Positions 1 to 5,708 of a stretch of 7,444 nt of DNA are shown here, piece after piece. Each line of letters begins with the position of its first letter. Position 1 is the first letter of the stretch. The translations under genes and the position numbers were made by a program. The notes under the pieces are model-generated. The model ran no database searches. It saw only the letters and a program-made list of their open reading frames with translations, and was not told the origin of the DNA. This DNA is from an uncultured Shinella sp. (lineage in GTDB: Bacteria > Pseudomonadota > Alphaproteobacteria > Rhizobiales > Rhizobiaceae): NCBI GenBank assembly GCA_946481465.1, contig CAMLOC010000164.1, positions 1-7,444 on the forward strand. Direction: 5' to 3'.

Positions 1-147
1 GCCTTGGGTTCATCCTCGCGGCCGGCCATGCGCAAATGCGATAGCCTCAAATCCCGCATTCTGCCTTATCCGCCTAAAGCCATGTTGCAATGCGGCGACT
101 TTCCCAGTATCGAAAACCAAATCCAACCCGTCGAATGAGGGAAGCGA
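1..147. other. Upstream region of ppa, no assignable gene
   Basis: I cannot assign a gene in these 147 bases. It is less GC-rich than the rest of the window. All frames that stay open here give unconvincing peptides. One plus frame stops at the TAG at 42-44 and could be the last residues of an upstream gene. On the minus strand an ATG at 29-27 opens a frame (M-A-G-R-E-D-E-P-K) that runs off the window edge and could be the start of a divergent gene, but it has no well-spaced Shine-Dalgarno sequence. The part nearest ppa carries a possible promoter, listed separately. Confidence 0.5.
85..113 (+). promoter_or_regulatory. Possible sigma-70 type promoter of ppa
   Basis: A TTGCAA box (85-90) is separated by exactly 17 bases from TATCGA (108-113). 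Transcription would begin around 119-121 and leave a leader of under 30 bases before the ppa ATG. The -35 half is good and the -10 half is weak. The assignment rests only on spacing and position. Confidence 0.3.
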
Positions 148-684
148 ATGCGTATCGATGCAATTTCCGTAGGCAAGAATCCGCCGGATGATGTGAATGT
201 CATCGTTGAAGTGCCGGTCGGTGGACATCCGATCAAGTACGAGATGGACAAGGATGCCGGTGCGCTGATCGTCGATCGCTTCCTCTACACGCCGATGACC
301 TATCCGGGTAACTATGGTTTCGTGCCGCACACCCTGTCCGACGATGGCGACCCGATCGACGTTCTCATCTGCAACACCCGCCCGCTGGTTCCGGGCTGCG
401 TCATCAATGTCCGCCCCATCGGCGTGATGATCATGGAAGATGACGGCGGCAAGGACGAGAAGATCCTCGCCGTGCCGGTTCCGAAGCTGACGCGCCGTTA
501 CGACAAGGTCCACAATTACACCGACCTGCCGGAAATCACGCTGAAGCAGATCGAGCACTTCTTCGAGCACTACAAGGATCTGGAGCCCGGCAAGTGGGTG
601 AAGATCGCCGGCTGGCAGGACGTCCATGTCGCCAAGAAGATGATCCTCGAAGCCGTCGAGCGCTACGAGGCGAGCAAGAAGTAA
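148..684 (+). CDS. ppa: Inorganic pyrophosphatase (family I, soluble)
   Basis: Cytoplasmic enzyme that hydrolyses inorganic pyrophosphate to two phosphates, pulling nucleic acid, protein and activated-precursor synthesis forward. The protein is 178 residues, the normal length for bacterial family I enzymes. The family signature D-G-D-P-I-D-V is at residues 66-72, giving metal ligands D66, D68 and D71. The second acidic cluster has D98 and D103. K30, E32, R44, Y56, K105, Y142 and K143 match the E. coli active-site set with a one-residue offset, so the enzyme should be active. The ATG at 148 is preceded by GAGGGA at 137-142, well spaced. It is the only plus-strand gene seen, and its TAA is 4 bases from the stop of the convergent DUF167 gene. 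An intrinsic terminator lies about 40 bases past its stop. Confidence 0.97.
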   Translation: MRIDAISVGKNPPDDVNVIVEVPVGGHPIKYEMDKDAGALIVDRFLYTPMTYPGNYGFVPHTLSDDGDPIDVLICNTRPLVPGCVINVRPIGVMIMEDDGGKDEKILAVPVPKLTRRYDKVHNYTDLPEITLKQIEHFFEHYKDLEPGKWVKIAGWQDVHVAKKMILEAVERYEASKK

Positions 685-688
685 GCGG

Positions 689-1018
689 CTACCGGGCTGC
701 TGCGCTTTCGAGCCTGAATACGATGTCCTCCGGGTCGCCCTCGATCCGGAGGATTTTCTTTCTCTGGGTGTCGCCGGTGAGCAGGCTGACCGCCGATTTG
801 GGCACGCCGGCCGCCTTGGCGATGAGGGCGAGCAGCGCCTTGTTGGCCTTGCCCTTGTCCGGCGGGTCGCTGACGCGCGCCTTCAGGTAACAGGCGCCGT
901 CGCTGCCCGCCTCCCAGCCGTCGATCGCATCGCGCCCGCCGTTCGGGGTGAGCCGCACGGTCAGGCGCACATGGTAGTCGTCTTGGCGCCGCAGGGCGGC
1001 ACCGGGTGCCTGCGTCAC
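689..1018 (-). CDS. DUF167 / YggU family protein
   Basis: Small 109-residue protein of the DUF167 (YggU) family. These are conserved single-domain proteins of unknown biochemical role. The domain runs from about residue 18 to 100. Family features visible are R-L-T-P-x-x-x-x-D-x-I-x-G near the start, the central L-K-A-R-V-S-D-P-P-D-K-G-K-A-N stretch (45-59), a helix rich in Ala/Leu, and the closing G-x-x-x-R-K-K-I-L-R-I-E-G motif (82-94). The start is GTG (1018-1016), sharing bases with the TGA of yggT (1017-1015) as GTGA. I see no Shine-Dalgarno sequence before it, so translation probably depends on coupling to yggT. The yggT-yggU pairing also occurs in E. coli, which supports the call. The end of the gene also encodes the ppa terminator on the other strand. 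Confidence 0.92.
   Translation of the reverse strand: MTQAPGAALRRQDDYHVRLTVRLTPNGGRDAIDGWEAGSDGACYLKARVSDPPDKGKANKALLALIAKAAGVPKSAVSLLTGDTQRKKILRIEGDPEDIVFRLESAAAR
726..763 (+). terminator. Intrinsic terminator of ppa, inside the antisense of the DUF167 gene
   Basis: On the plus strand, bases 726-737 pair with 742-753 to form a 12-bp stem (arms TCCTCCGGGTCG and CGATCCGGAGGA, one G-T wobble) with a CCCT tetraloop. TTTTCTTTCT (754-763) follows directly. This is textbook Rho-independent geometry in the ppa direction, 41 bases after the ppa stop. The opposite strand has no T-run after the hairpin, so it should act one way only. It lies wholly within the C-terminal coding part of the convergent gene. 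The two lysine codons of that gene supply the T-tract. Confidence 0.8.
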
Positions 1019-1305
1019 AGGACGGCGGGCGCCAGAACGCTACGGATCACCTGCTCCAGGAAGAACAGAATGACGAGCACGACGAGCGGCGAAAGATCGA
1101 CGCCGCCGAAATTCGGCAGGATGCGGCGGATCGGGCGGTAGATCGGCTCCGTCAACTGGTAGAGCGAGCGGCCGATGGTGGCGATCACCTGATTGTTCGC
1201 GTTGATGACGTTGAAGGCATAGAGCCAGGAGAAGATCGCCGAGGCGATCACCAGGAACCACGCTATGCTGATGATGAACAATAGGGTGTTGATGACCGCT
1301 ATCAT
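1015..1305 (-). CDS. YggT family integral membrane protein
   Basis: A 96-residue inner-membrane protein of the YggT family. It has two hydrophobic helices, about residues 4-30 and 71-93, joined by a polar segment. That segment carries the family hallmark L-T-E-P-I-Y-R-P-I-R-R-I-L-P (51-64) followed by G-G-V-D-L-S-P-L (67-74). This is the single-repeat form; the E. coli protein has two such units. Members have been linked to membrane or osmotic functions, but the molecular role is not settled. The frame stays open back to 1389. I chose the internal ATG at 1305 because it has a GGAGA Shine-Dalgarno sequence with good spacing and because the hydrophobic segment begins immediately. It overlaps the downstream DUF167 gene by 4 bases, so the two are almost certainly co-transcribed. 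Confidence 0.93.
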   Translation of the reverse strand: MIAVINTLLFIISIAWFLVIASAIFSWLYAFNVINANNQVIATIGRSLYQLTEPIYRPIRRILPNFGGVDLSPLVVLVILFFLEQVIRSVLAPAVL

Positions 1306-1310
1306 TGATG

Positions 1311-1315
1311 TCTCC
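1311..1315 (-). promoter_or_regulatory. Shine-Dalgarno sequence fixing the yggT start
   Basis: GGAGA lies 5 bases before the ATG at 1305. This favours that codon over upstream in-frame starts, which would add about 28 residues that do not look like this family. Confidence 0.7.
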
Positions 1316-1332
1316 AATTGGTTTCGTCTCGA

Positions 1333-1371
1333 CATGTAGCCATTGCGCGCCCTGCCAGCAAGGCCGGGCGC
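1333..1371 (-). promoter_or_regulatory. yggT leader: GC-rich hairpin and possible weak promoter
   Basis: In the 124-bp gap between the amidotransferase gene and yggT, bases 1347-1352 (GCGCCC) pair with 1366-1371 and 1354-1356 pair with 1362-1364. The result is a 9-bp stem with one mismatch and a 5-base loop. No T-tract follows on either strand, so it is not a classic terminator. On the minus strand TTGCTG (1361-1356) and TACATG (1338-1333) are 17 bases apart and could be a weak promoter giving a short yggT leader. The -35 box would overlap the hairpin. Both readings are tentative. Confidence 0.25.
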
Positions 1372-1429
1372 CGGATGGCGCGGCAACATGTTTAATGGCG
1401 CGGGGCCGGGCGCCCCCGGGTGAATGTCC

Positions 1430-2146
1430 TCAGGCCTCGTGGAAGATGCGTCCCAGGAAGGACGTCATCCAGAGCCGGAGCGCCGCATCGTGCAGCAGGC
1501 GGCCGTCGAGATGGGCGCGGCCGACCTGCGCGCCCGGCAATTCGAAACGGTGCGCGCCGCGCACCACCCAGCGGTGCATCATGGCGAGCGTCAGTTCGCC
1601 GTGGAACTGGATGCCCCAGGCATTGTCGCCATAGCGGAAGGCCTGGTTCTCGTAGTGATGGCCTGTGGCGAGCAGCGTGGCGTCCCGCGGCAGGTCGAAG
1701 CCCTCGCGATGGAACTGGTAGACCATGTCCGGCCAGGGCATCAGCGCCGTGCCCGCCTCCGTCGCCGCCAGCGGATACCAGCCGATCTCCGTCCACCCTT
1801 CTGCATGGCCGAAAACCGTGCCGCCGAGGTTCTTCACCAGCATCTGCGCGCCGAGGCAGATGCCGAGGAAGGGGCGGTTCTCGCTCAGCGGCACGGAGAG
1901 CCAGTCGATCTCCGCGCGCACATAGGCCTCCTCGTCATTGGCGCTCATCGGCCCGCCGAAGACCACCGCGCCCGCATGGTGCGACAGCGTCTCGGGCAGC
2001 GGATCGCCGAGGACGGGCCGACGGATATCCAGCGCGTGGCCCATCGCCTGGAGGATCTGCCCGACGCGGCCGGGGCTGGAGGTCTCCTGGTGCAGGACGA
2101 TCAGGACAGGGCGCTTGCGGCGCGGCTTGCGGGGAAAATCGAGCAT
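1430..2146 (-). CDS. Class-I glutamine amidotransferase domain protein (GuaA-like GATase, no synthetase domain)
   Basis: A 238-residue stand-alone class-I (triad) glutamine amidotransferase-like protein, of the kind often labelled 'GMP synthase' in rhizobial genomes. It has no ATP-pyrophosphatase domain, so it is not a GMP synthetase. The nucleophile elbow G-I-C-L-G-A-Q gives C97. The oxyanion-loop-type motif F-G-G-P-M-S is at 63-68. The G-I-Q-F-H-G-E motif gives H182 and E184, so the triad is intact. The F-H-R-E-G-F segment (145-150) resembles the substrate-adjacent loop of this subgroup. The first 13 residues are strongly basic. The true acceptor of ammonia, or whether it instead cleaves gamma-glutamyl compounds, cannot be told from sequence. 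The ATG at 2146 lies 3 bases after the TGA of the TerB-like gene, so the pair is probably translated together. Confidence 0.9.
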   Translation of the reverse strand: MLDFPRKPRRKRPVLIVLHQETSSPGRVGQILQAMGHALDIRRPVLGDPLPETLSHHAGAVVFGGPMSANDEEAYVRAEIDWLSVPLSENRPFLGICLGAQMLVKNLGGTVFGHAEGWTEIGWYPLAATEAGTALMPWPDMVYQFHREGFDLPRDATLLATGHHYENQAFRYGDNAWGIQFHGELTLAMMHRWVVRGAHRFELPGAQVGRAHLDGRLLHDAALRLWMTSFLGRIFHEA

Positions 2147-2149
2147 GGC

Positions 2150-2632
2150 TCAGCCTTCGTCCGGTGCCTCGTCCGCCGCGGCACCGACCCGCCCGGCCAC
2201 TTCCTGCCGCTTCATGATGCGCTCCCGGCCGGAGACGCCGAGCAGGTCCGCGATGCGCCAGATGGCGTGGTCCTCCATCTCGCTGCGCTCGCCGTCCGCA
2301 TAGACGATCTCCCAGAGCAGGCCGATCAGGTCGATGCGCTGCTCTTCCGAAAGCTGGCGCTTCAGCTCGGAGGTGAAGCGGAAGAAATCGATCGCCTCGC
2401 TCTCCGCATCGGTGCCGGCGGCGACCAGCGCGTCGAGTTCGGCCTCGTCGAGGTCGTAGAATTCCTTGAAGCGGGCGCGCAGCGCCTTCTTCTCTGCCGC
2501 CAGGATCTTGCCGTCGGCCTCCATCACCTGGATGCAGAGCGCCATCACGGCGACCCGCGGGTCGTCGGCGGCAAAGGCCGGTCTGTCGCCGCCGGAAAGG
2601 CCCGCCAGAAACTGCTGCAAGCGTTCGAACAT
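2150..2632 (-). CDS. TerB family protein (tellurite-resistance TerB-like fold)
   Basis: A 160-residue, helical, soluble protein with a TerB-like domain over about residues 24-145. Two symmetrical acidic motifs, M-E-A-D-G-K-I (38-43) with E47, and Y-A-D-G-E-R-S-E-M-E (111-120), match the duplicated acidic turns of the TerB fold that are thought to bind metal. The family name comes from tellurite-resistance operons. No other ter genes are here, so a tellurite role should not be assumed. I use the ATG at 2632. The frame stays open to a GTG at 2692, but the extra 20 residues are Arg/Pro-rich and are encoded partly by the intergenic hairpin. The Shine-Dalgarno sequence is weak (a G-rich run about 9 bases upstream). 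It is followed after 3 bases by the amidotransferase gene. Confidence 0.88.
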   Translation of the reverse strand: MFERLQQFLAGLSGGDRPAFAADDPRVAVMALCIQVMEADGKILAAEKKALRARFKEFYDLDEAELDALVAAGTDAESEAIDFFRFTSELKRQLSEEQRIDLIGLLWEIVYADGERSEMEDHAIWRIADLLGVSGRERIMKRQEVAGRVGAAADEAPDEG

Positions 2633-2664
2633 TCGGTGTCGCCCCGTTCCCTCAAGCCCTGGGA

Positions 2665-2693
2665 GGTGCCGCGTCCTTCGGGGTCGCGGCACC
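2665..2693. terminator. Strong hairpin between hemY and the terB-like gene
   Basis: Arms GGTGCCGCG (2665-2673) and CGCGGCACC (2685-2693) form a perfect 9-bp stem. On the plus strand it can extend inward with a bulged T to a C(TTCG)G cap, which is exceptionally stable as RNA. In the hemY (minus) direction no T-run follows. In the plus direction the tail GTCGTCTTCTTCCG is pyrimidine-rich. It could be a U-poor terminator or 3'-end stabiliser of the hemY message, or a terminator of antisense transcripts. It sits in the 81-bp gap. Confidence 0.45.
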
Positions 2694-2713
2694 GTCGTCT
2701 TCTTCCGTTTCGT

Positions 2714-4321
2714 TCAGAACAAGCGGAAGCCGCTCGTCCCGTCCCGTTTGACGGCGCCTTCCTTGACGCCCGGATCGTCGGGCAGGCCGAAGAAGGGGCG
2801 TTCCTCCTCCTCCTCAGCGGCCACCGTTTCCTTCGCCTTTTCCACCGTCGCGACCTTCGCCGGCGCGGCCTCCACGACCGCGGCGACGACGACGGGTTTC
2901 TCCGCCTCCACCGTCTCGGTCCTGACGACCTCCTCGACCCGCGCGGCGGGCTTGCTCTCGATGGCGAGCGGCGGGAGGGTGCGGATGGCTTCGTCGACGG
3001 CGGCGGTCGAACCCTCCTCGATCGGGCCGTCGAGCGGGCTGACCGGCGTCTTCCATTCGAAAGCGTCGAGGCGGCCGGTGACCGGTGACACGGCTCGCCA
3101 TTCCGGCGCGGTGATGCCGTCTGCCGTCCAGGCCGGATCGCGCGGCGCCTTCAGCGCCTGGTTCATCCAGTGGCGGATGCGGCCCTGGTCGCCCGTCTCG
3201 GCATCCTCGATATCGGCGAGCAGCAGGAAGGCGCTCTCGCGCGGCGACAGGCGGGCGGCCGCCTCGGCCTTGGCGCGGGCCAGCGCGAAGTTGCGCGTTT
3301 CCAGCGCGGTCTCGGCGACGGCATAGAGCGCTTCGGCATTGTTCGGCCGCATCGCTTCGAGCTTCTCCGCGCGCTTCAGGCGGTCGGTCGCCGAATCGCC
3401 ACTGCGCGCGCGGACATAGAGTTTCGCGACATCGCCATGGGCGGTCGCCTTCCAGAGCTTTTCGAGGATGGCGGCGGCCTTGCGCAGGTTGTCCTCGCGC
3501 AGATAGGCCTTGGCCGCCACGAGGCCGGCGGGCACGAAGGTCTCGTCGAGCTTCAATGCCTGCTGGGCATCCTCGCGGGCGCCCTTGGGGTCTGCGTCGA
3601 GCCTTGCGGTGGCGCGCGCCGTCAGCAGCACCACCTTGCGGCGGGCATGGGCTTTCTTCTCCTCGGCTGAGCCGGAGCGGCCGTCGCCGAGAAGTTTCAG
3701 CGCCTCGTCCCAGTCCCCGGCCTCGGAGCGGTATTCGAGCGCGGCTTCCGCCGCCCAGGGCAGCTGCGGCGCCTTTTCCGCGGCGCGTTCGGCATATTGC
3801 CGGGCCGCCTCGTTCGCGCCGAGCCGGCGGGCCTCCAGGTAGAGGCCGCGCAGGCCGAGTTCGCGCGTTTCCGGGTCGTCCGCCATCAGTTCGAATTTCC
3901 GGCGCGCATCGTCGTAGCGGCCCTCGATCATCGCCGCCTGCGCTTCGAGCAGGTGGATGAGCGGCTCCTGGTCGGCACTCAGGAGACCCTTGGTGCGGCC
4001 GAGCATTTTCCGCGCGCCGGCGGCGTCCCCCGCGCCGGCGGCGATCAGGCCTGTGGAGAGCGCCTGGTAGCCGCGATCGCGCTTGCGGGCGCGAAAGTAG
4101 CGCTGGATCGTGTGCGGCGAGGTCCAGACGACGCGCAGGATCCACCAGGAGAACATGATCGCGGCAACCAGCGAGACGATCAGCGTGGCGGCGACCATCA
4201 GGCTCATGTCGGCCCGCTGGCCCTGCCAGATGATGGAGAGTTCGCCGGGACGGTCGGCAAGCCAGGCGAAGCCGGCGGCGAGCGCGAGGACGAAGAGAGC
4301 GAAGACCAGAATGCGAATCAT
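2714..4321 (-). CDS. hemY: HemY-like membrane-anchored TPR protein
   Basis: A 535-residue inner-membrane protein of the proteobacterial HemY family. This is not the Bacillus-type protoporphyrinogen oxidase that shares the name. Two membrane helices (about 4-21 and 40-62) frame a short loop. The basic run after the second (R-Y-F-R-A-R-K-R-D-R, 74-83) argues that the rest faces the cytoplasm. TPR-like helical repeats fill about 90-395. They are followed by a conserved block ending V-S-P-V-T-G-R-L-D-A-F-E-W-K (411-424). A low-complexity Ala/Val/Glu/Lys tail (about 435-508) precedes a conserved-looking R-P-F-F-G-L-P-D-D-P-G-V end (508-519). It is longer than the roughly 400-residue E. coli protein because of this tail. 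HemY is tied to haem synthesis mainly by gene neighbourhood; its exact role is unsettled. The ATG at 4321 follows the mic60 TGA by 13 bases, with a GAGGAG that overlaps that stop. Confidence 0.9.
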   Translation of the reverse strand: MIRILVFALFVLALAAGFAWLADRPGELSIIWQGQRADMSLMVAATLIVSLVAAIMFSWWILRVVWTSPHTIQRYFRARKRDRGYQALSTGLIAAGAGDAAGARKMLGRTKGLLSADQEPLIHLLEAQAAMIEGRYDDARRKFELMADDPETRELGLRGLYLEARRLGANEAARQYAERAAEKAPQLPWAAEAALEYRSEAGDWDEALKLLGDGRSGSAEEKKAHARRKVVLLTARATARLDADPKGAREDAQQALKLDETFVPAGLVAAKAYLREDNLRKAAAILEKLWKATAHGDVAKLYVRARSGDSATDRLKRAEKLEAMRPNNAEALYAVAETALETRNFALARAKAEAAARLSPRESAFLLLADIEDAETGDQGRIRHWMNQALKAPRDPAWTADGITAPEWRAVSPVTGRLDAFEWKTPVSPLDGPIEEGSTAAVDEAIRTLPPLAIESKPAARVEEVVRTETVEAEKPVVVAAVVEAAPAKVATVEKAKETVAAEEEEERPFFGLPDDPGVKEGAVKRDGTSGFRLF

Positions 4322-4334
4322 GAAGCCTGTCTCC

Positions 4335-5609
4335 TCAGCCCTGGTTGCCTGCGGTGCCGGTCGCCGTGCCGTTGAGGGCGCCGGAAACGACGGTGCCGAT
4401 CAGGCCTTCCACGCTCACGCGTTCGTCGAGCTTGCGCTTGTAGTCGACTGCTGCGGCCTGGCCTTTTTCCGGCAGGGTTTGCCATTCGATCTGCGCACCC
4501 TTGAAATCGCCGTTCTGCAGTTTGTTTTCGATGCGGGCGACCACCGCTTCGGGCGTGTCGCCCTCGATGCTGCCGACGGGGCGCACGCGGATCGCCGAGG
4601 CGGCGCTCGACATCAGCCGGTTGAAGATGCCCGCATCGCCCTCCGGCTGGTGCACGGCGTCGAGGATGGCATCGGCCGCCGCCTGGAAATCGCGCACGAG
4701 ATCGGCGCGCGAGGATACGCCGACGGCGGCATGTTCGCGCAGGCCGGCAAGGGAGGGATCGTCCGGCGAAATGCTTGCGAAGGCCTCCAGTTCGGCAAGA
4801 TAGGGACCGCCGCGGTCGATCGCGGTCTTGAGGGCACTTGCGGCAACCGCCCGCGCCATCTCGATGTCGCTGCGCGGTTCGTCGAGCTTCTCCTCGGCGG
4901 CGGCGATGCGTTCGGTGAGCTGGCTCTCCGTCGCGCTGACCGCCTCGGTGGTGCGCGCGATGGCCTCGCGCAGTGCCGCAAGTTCCGTCGTCAGCCGCGT
5001 CACATCGCCTTCCAGTTTGCTGACAGCCTCCGGGTTCGCGCCGGCATCGCTGCCCTCGCCGGCGGATTTTTCCAGCGCGGCGATCCGCGTCTCGATCGGC
5101 TGGAGGTCGACCGGGCTTGCGGCCGGCGTTTCGGCCAAGGTTTCGGAAAGCCGTGTCTTCAGGGCCTCCACTTCGTTCGTCAGGGTGGCAACGGCATCGG
5201 ACTGGCTCGTCCTGTCGGGGCCGGGCGTCGGCAGGTAGCCGCCATATTGCAGGCTGCCGGCGCCCAGGAGCGCGATGAGGCCGCCCAGGATGCCGGCCGC
5301 CAGCGTGCCGGCATTGCTGCGCTGCGGTGGCGGCGGCGTTTCGGCGCGCGCCGGCTCCTCGTAGGTCGTGCGGGCAGGTTCGATCGGTTCGGCCTTTTCC
5401 TCGATGGGCTCGGCGGCGGTATCGGCTGCCGCGGGTTCCGCCGCGTCGGCTTCGGTGGTCTCGAAAGCCTGGTTCTCCGCCGTTTCGGCCTTGACCGCGT
5501 CCTCGGCTGCCTGTGCCTCGTCGCTTGCGGAGGCGGGAACCGCTTCGAGGTCGATCGTCACGGGTTCGTCGCCTGCCTTCTTGCGACGGGACGGGGTTTC
5601 CGGTTCCAT
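4335..5609 (-). CDS. Mitofilin / Mic60-like inner-membrane protein (COG4223 type)
   Basis: A 424-residue protein with the architecture of alphaproteobacterial Mic60 (mitofilin). An acidic, Ala/Glu/Pro-rich disordered N-terminus (1-98) leads to one membrane helix (about 101-120). An extended coiled-coil region follows (about 137-245), then a C-terminal mitofilin-like helical domain (about 250-410). The last includes A-L-K-T-A-I-D-R-G-G-P-Y (259-270) and a segment from G-D-T-P-E-A-V-V-A-R-I to the end. The mitochondrial relative shapes cristae junctions, and alphaproteobacterial homologues have been implicated in envelope or intracytoplasmic membrane shaping. Placement between hemD and hemY matches the position of hemX in E. 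coli, and HemX has the same outline (disordered N-terminus, one helix, coiled coil). Most of the protein should be periplasmic. The ATG has a strong GAGGAGG Shine-Dalgarno sequence 5 bases upstream. Confidence 0.87.
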   Translation of the reverse strand: MEPETPSRRKKAGDEPVTIDLEAVPASASDEAQAAEDAVKAETAENQAFETTEADAAEPAAADTAAEPIEEKAEPIEPARTTYEEPARAETPPPPQRSNAGTLAAGILGGLIALLGAGSLQYGGYLPTPGPDRTSQSDAVATLTNEVEALKTRLSETLAETPAASPVDLQPIETRIAALEKSAGEGSDAGANPEAVSKLEGDVTRLTTELAALREAIARTTEAVSATESQLTERIAAAEEKLDEPRSDIEMARAVAASALKTAIDRGGPYLAELEAFASISPDDPSLAGLREHAAVGVSSRADLVRDFQAAADAILDAVHQPEGDAGIFNRLMSSAASAIRVRPVGSIEGDTPEAVVARIENKLQNGDFKGAQIEWQTLPEKGQAAAVDYKRKLDERVSVEGLIGTVVSGALNGTATGTAGNQG

Positions 5610-5614
5610 GGCGA

Positions 5615-5621
5615 CCTCCTC
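5615..5621 (-). promoter_or_regulatory. Strong Shine-Dalgarno sequence of the mic60-like gene
   Basis: GAGGAGG lies 5 bases before the ATG at 5609. It is the best ribosome binding site in the window. It settles the start and suggests this gene is translated independently of hemD. Confidence 0.75.
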
Positions 5622-5643
5622 GCGTTCATGTGCATTGCATTAA

Positions 5644-5672
5644 ACGTAGACAGGGAAGGCAGCGAGGGAAAG
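5644..5672 (-). promoter_or_regulatory. Possible promoter of the mic60-hemY unit
   Basis: In the 99-bp gap after hemD, the minus strand has CTTTCC (5672-5667), 17 bases, then CTACGT (5649-5644). Each matches about four of six positions of the alphaproteobacterial housekeeping pattern CTTGAC-N17-CTATAT. The gap length and the strong downstream ribosome binding site also favour a separate start of transcription. The match is modest. Confidence 0.25.
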
Positions 5673-5708
5673 ACCCTTGCGGCAAATTCGTCCGCCACCA
5701 CCTGGCCT

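Noticed and set aside
10..627. Minus-strand open frame of 205 codons over ppa
   Set aside because: It is antisense to a well-supported ppa gene and lacks any family features; its Asp/His/Val-rich run mirrors ppa codons.
646..660. Small hairpin (CTCGA-AGCCG-TCGAG) as terminator for the minus-strand yggT-DUF167 unit
   Set aside because: It has only 5 bp and lies within ppa, and the following minus-strand sequence (GATCATCTTCTTGG) is a poor T-tract. Its strength is too low to call.
1430..2146. GMP synthase (guaA)
   Set aside because: Only the glutaminase-type domain is present at 238 residues; the ATP-pyrophosphatase and dimerisation domains are missing, so GMP synthesis cannot be assigned.
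2150..2632. Tellurite-resistance locus
   Set aside because: Only a lone TerB-fold protein is present; no terZ, terD, terC or related genes are visible, so the resistance label is not supported.
2633..2692. Longer N-terminus for the TerB-like protein from a GTG at 2692
   Set aside because: The added 20 residues are Arg/Pro-rich, are encoded partly by the intergenic hairpin, and lie outside the domain. The ATG at 2632 fits better.
1424..3088. Plus-strand open frame of 554 codons antisense to the amidotransferase, terB-like gene and hemY end
   Set aside because: It is a mirror frame of GC-rich coding DNA, with His/Arg/Asp-rich composition and no domain, and it runs across intergenic gaps.
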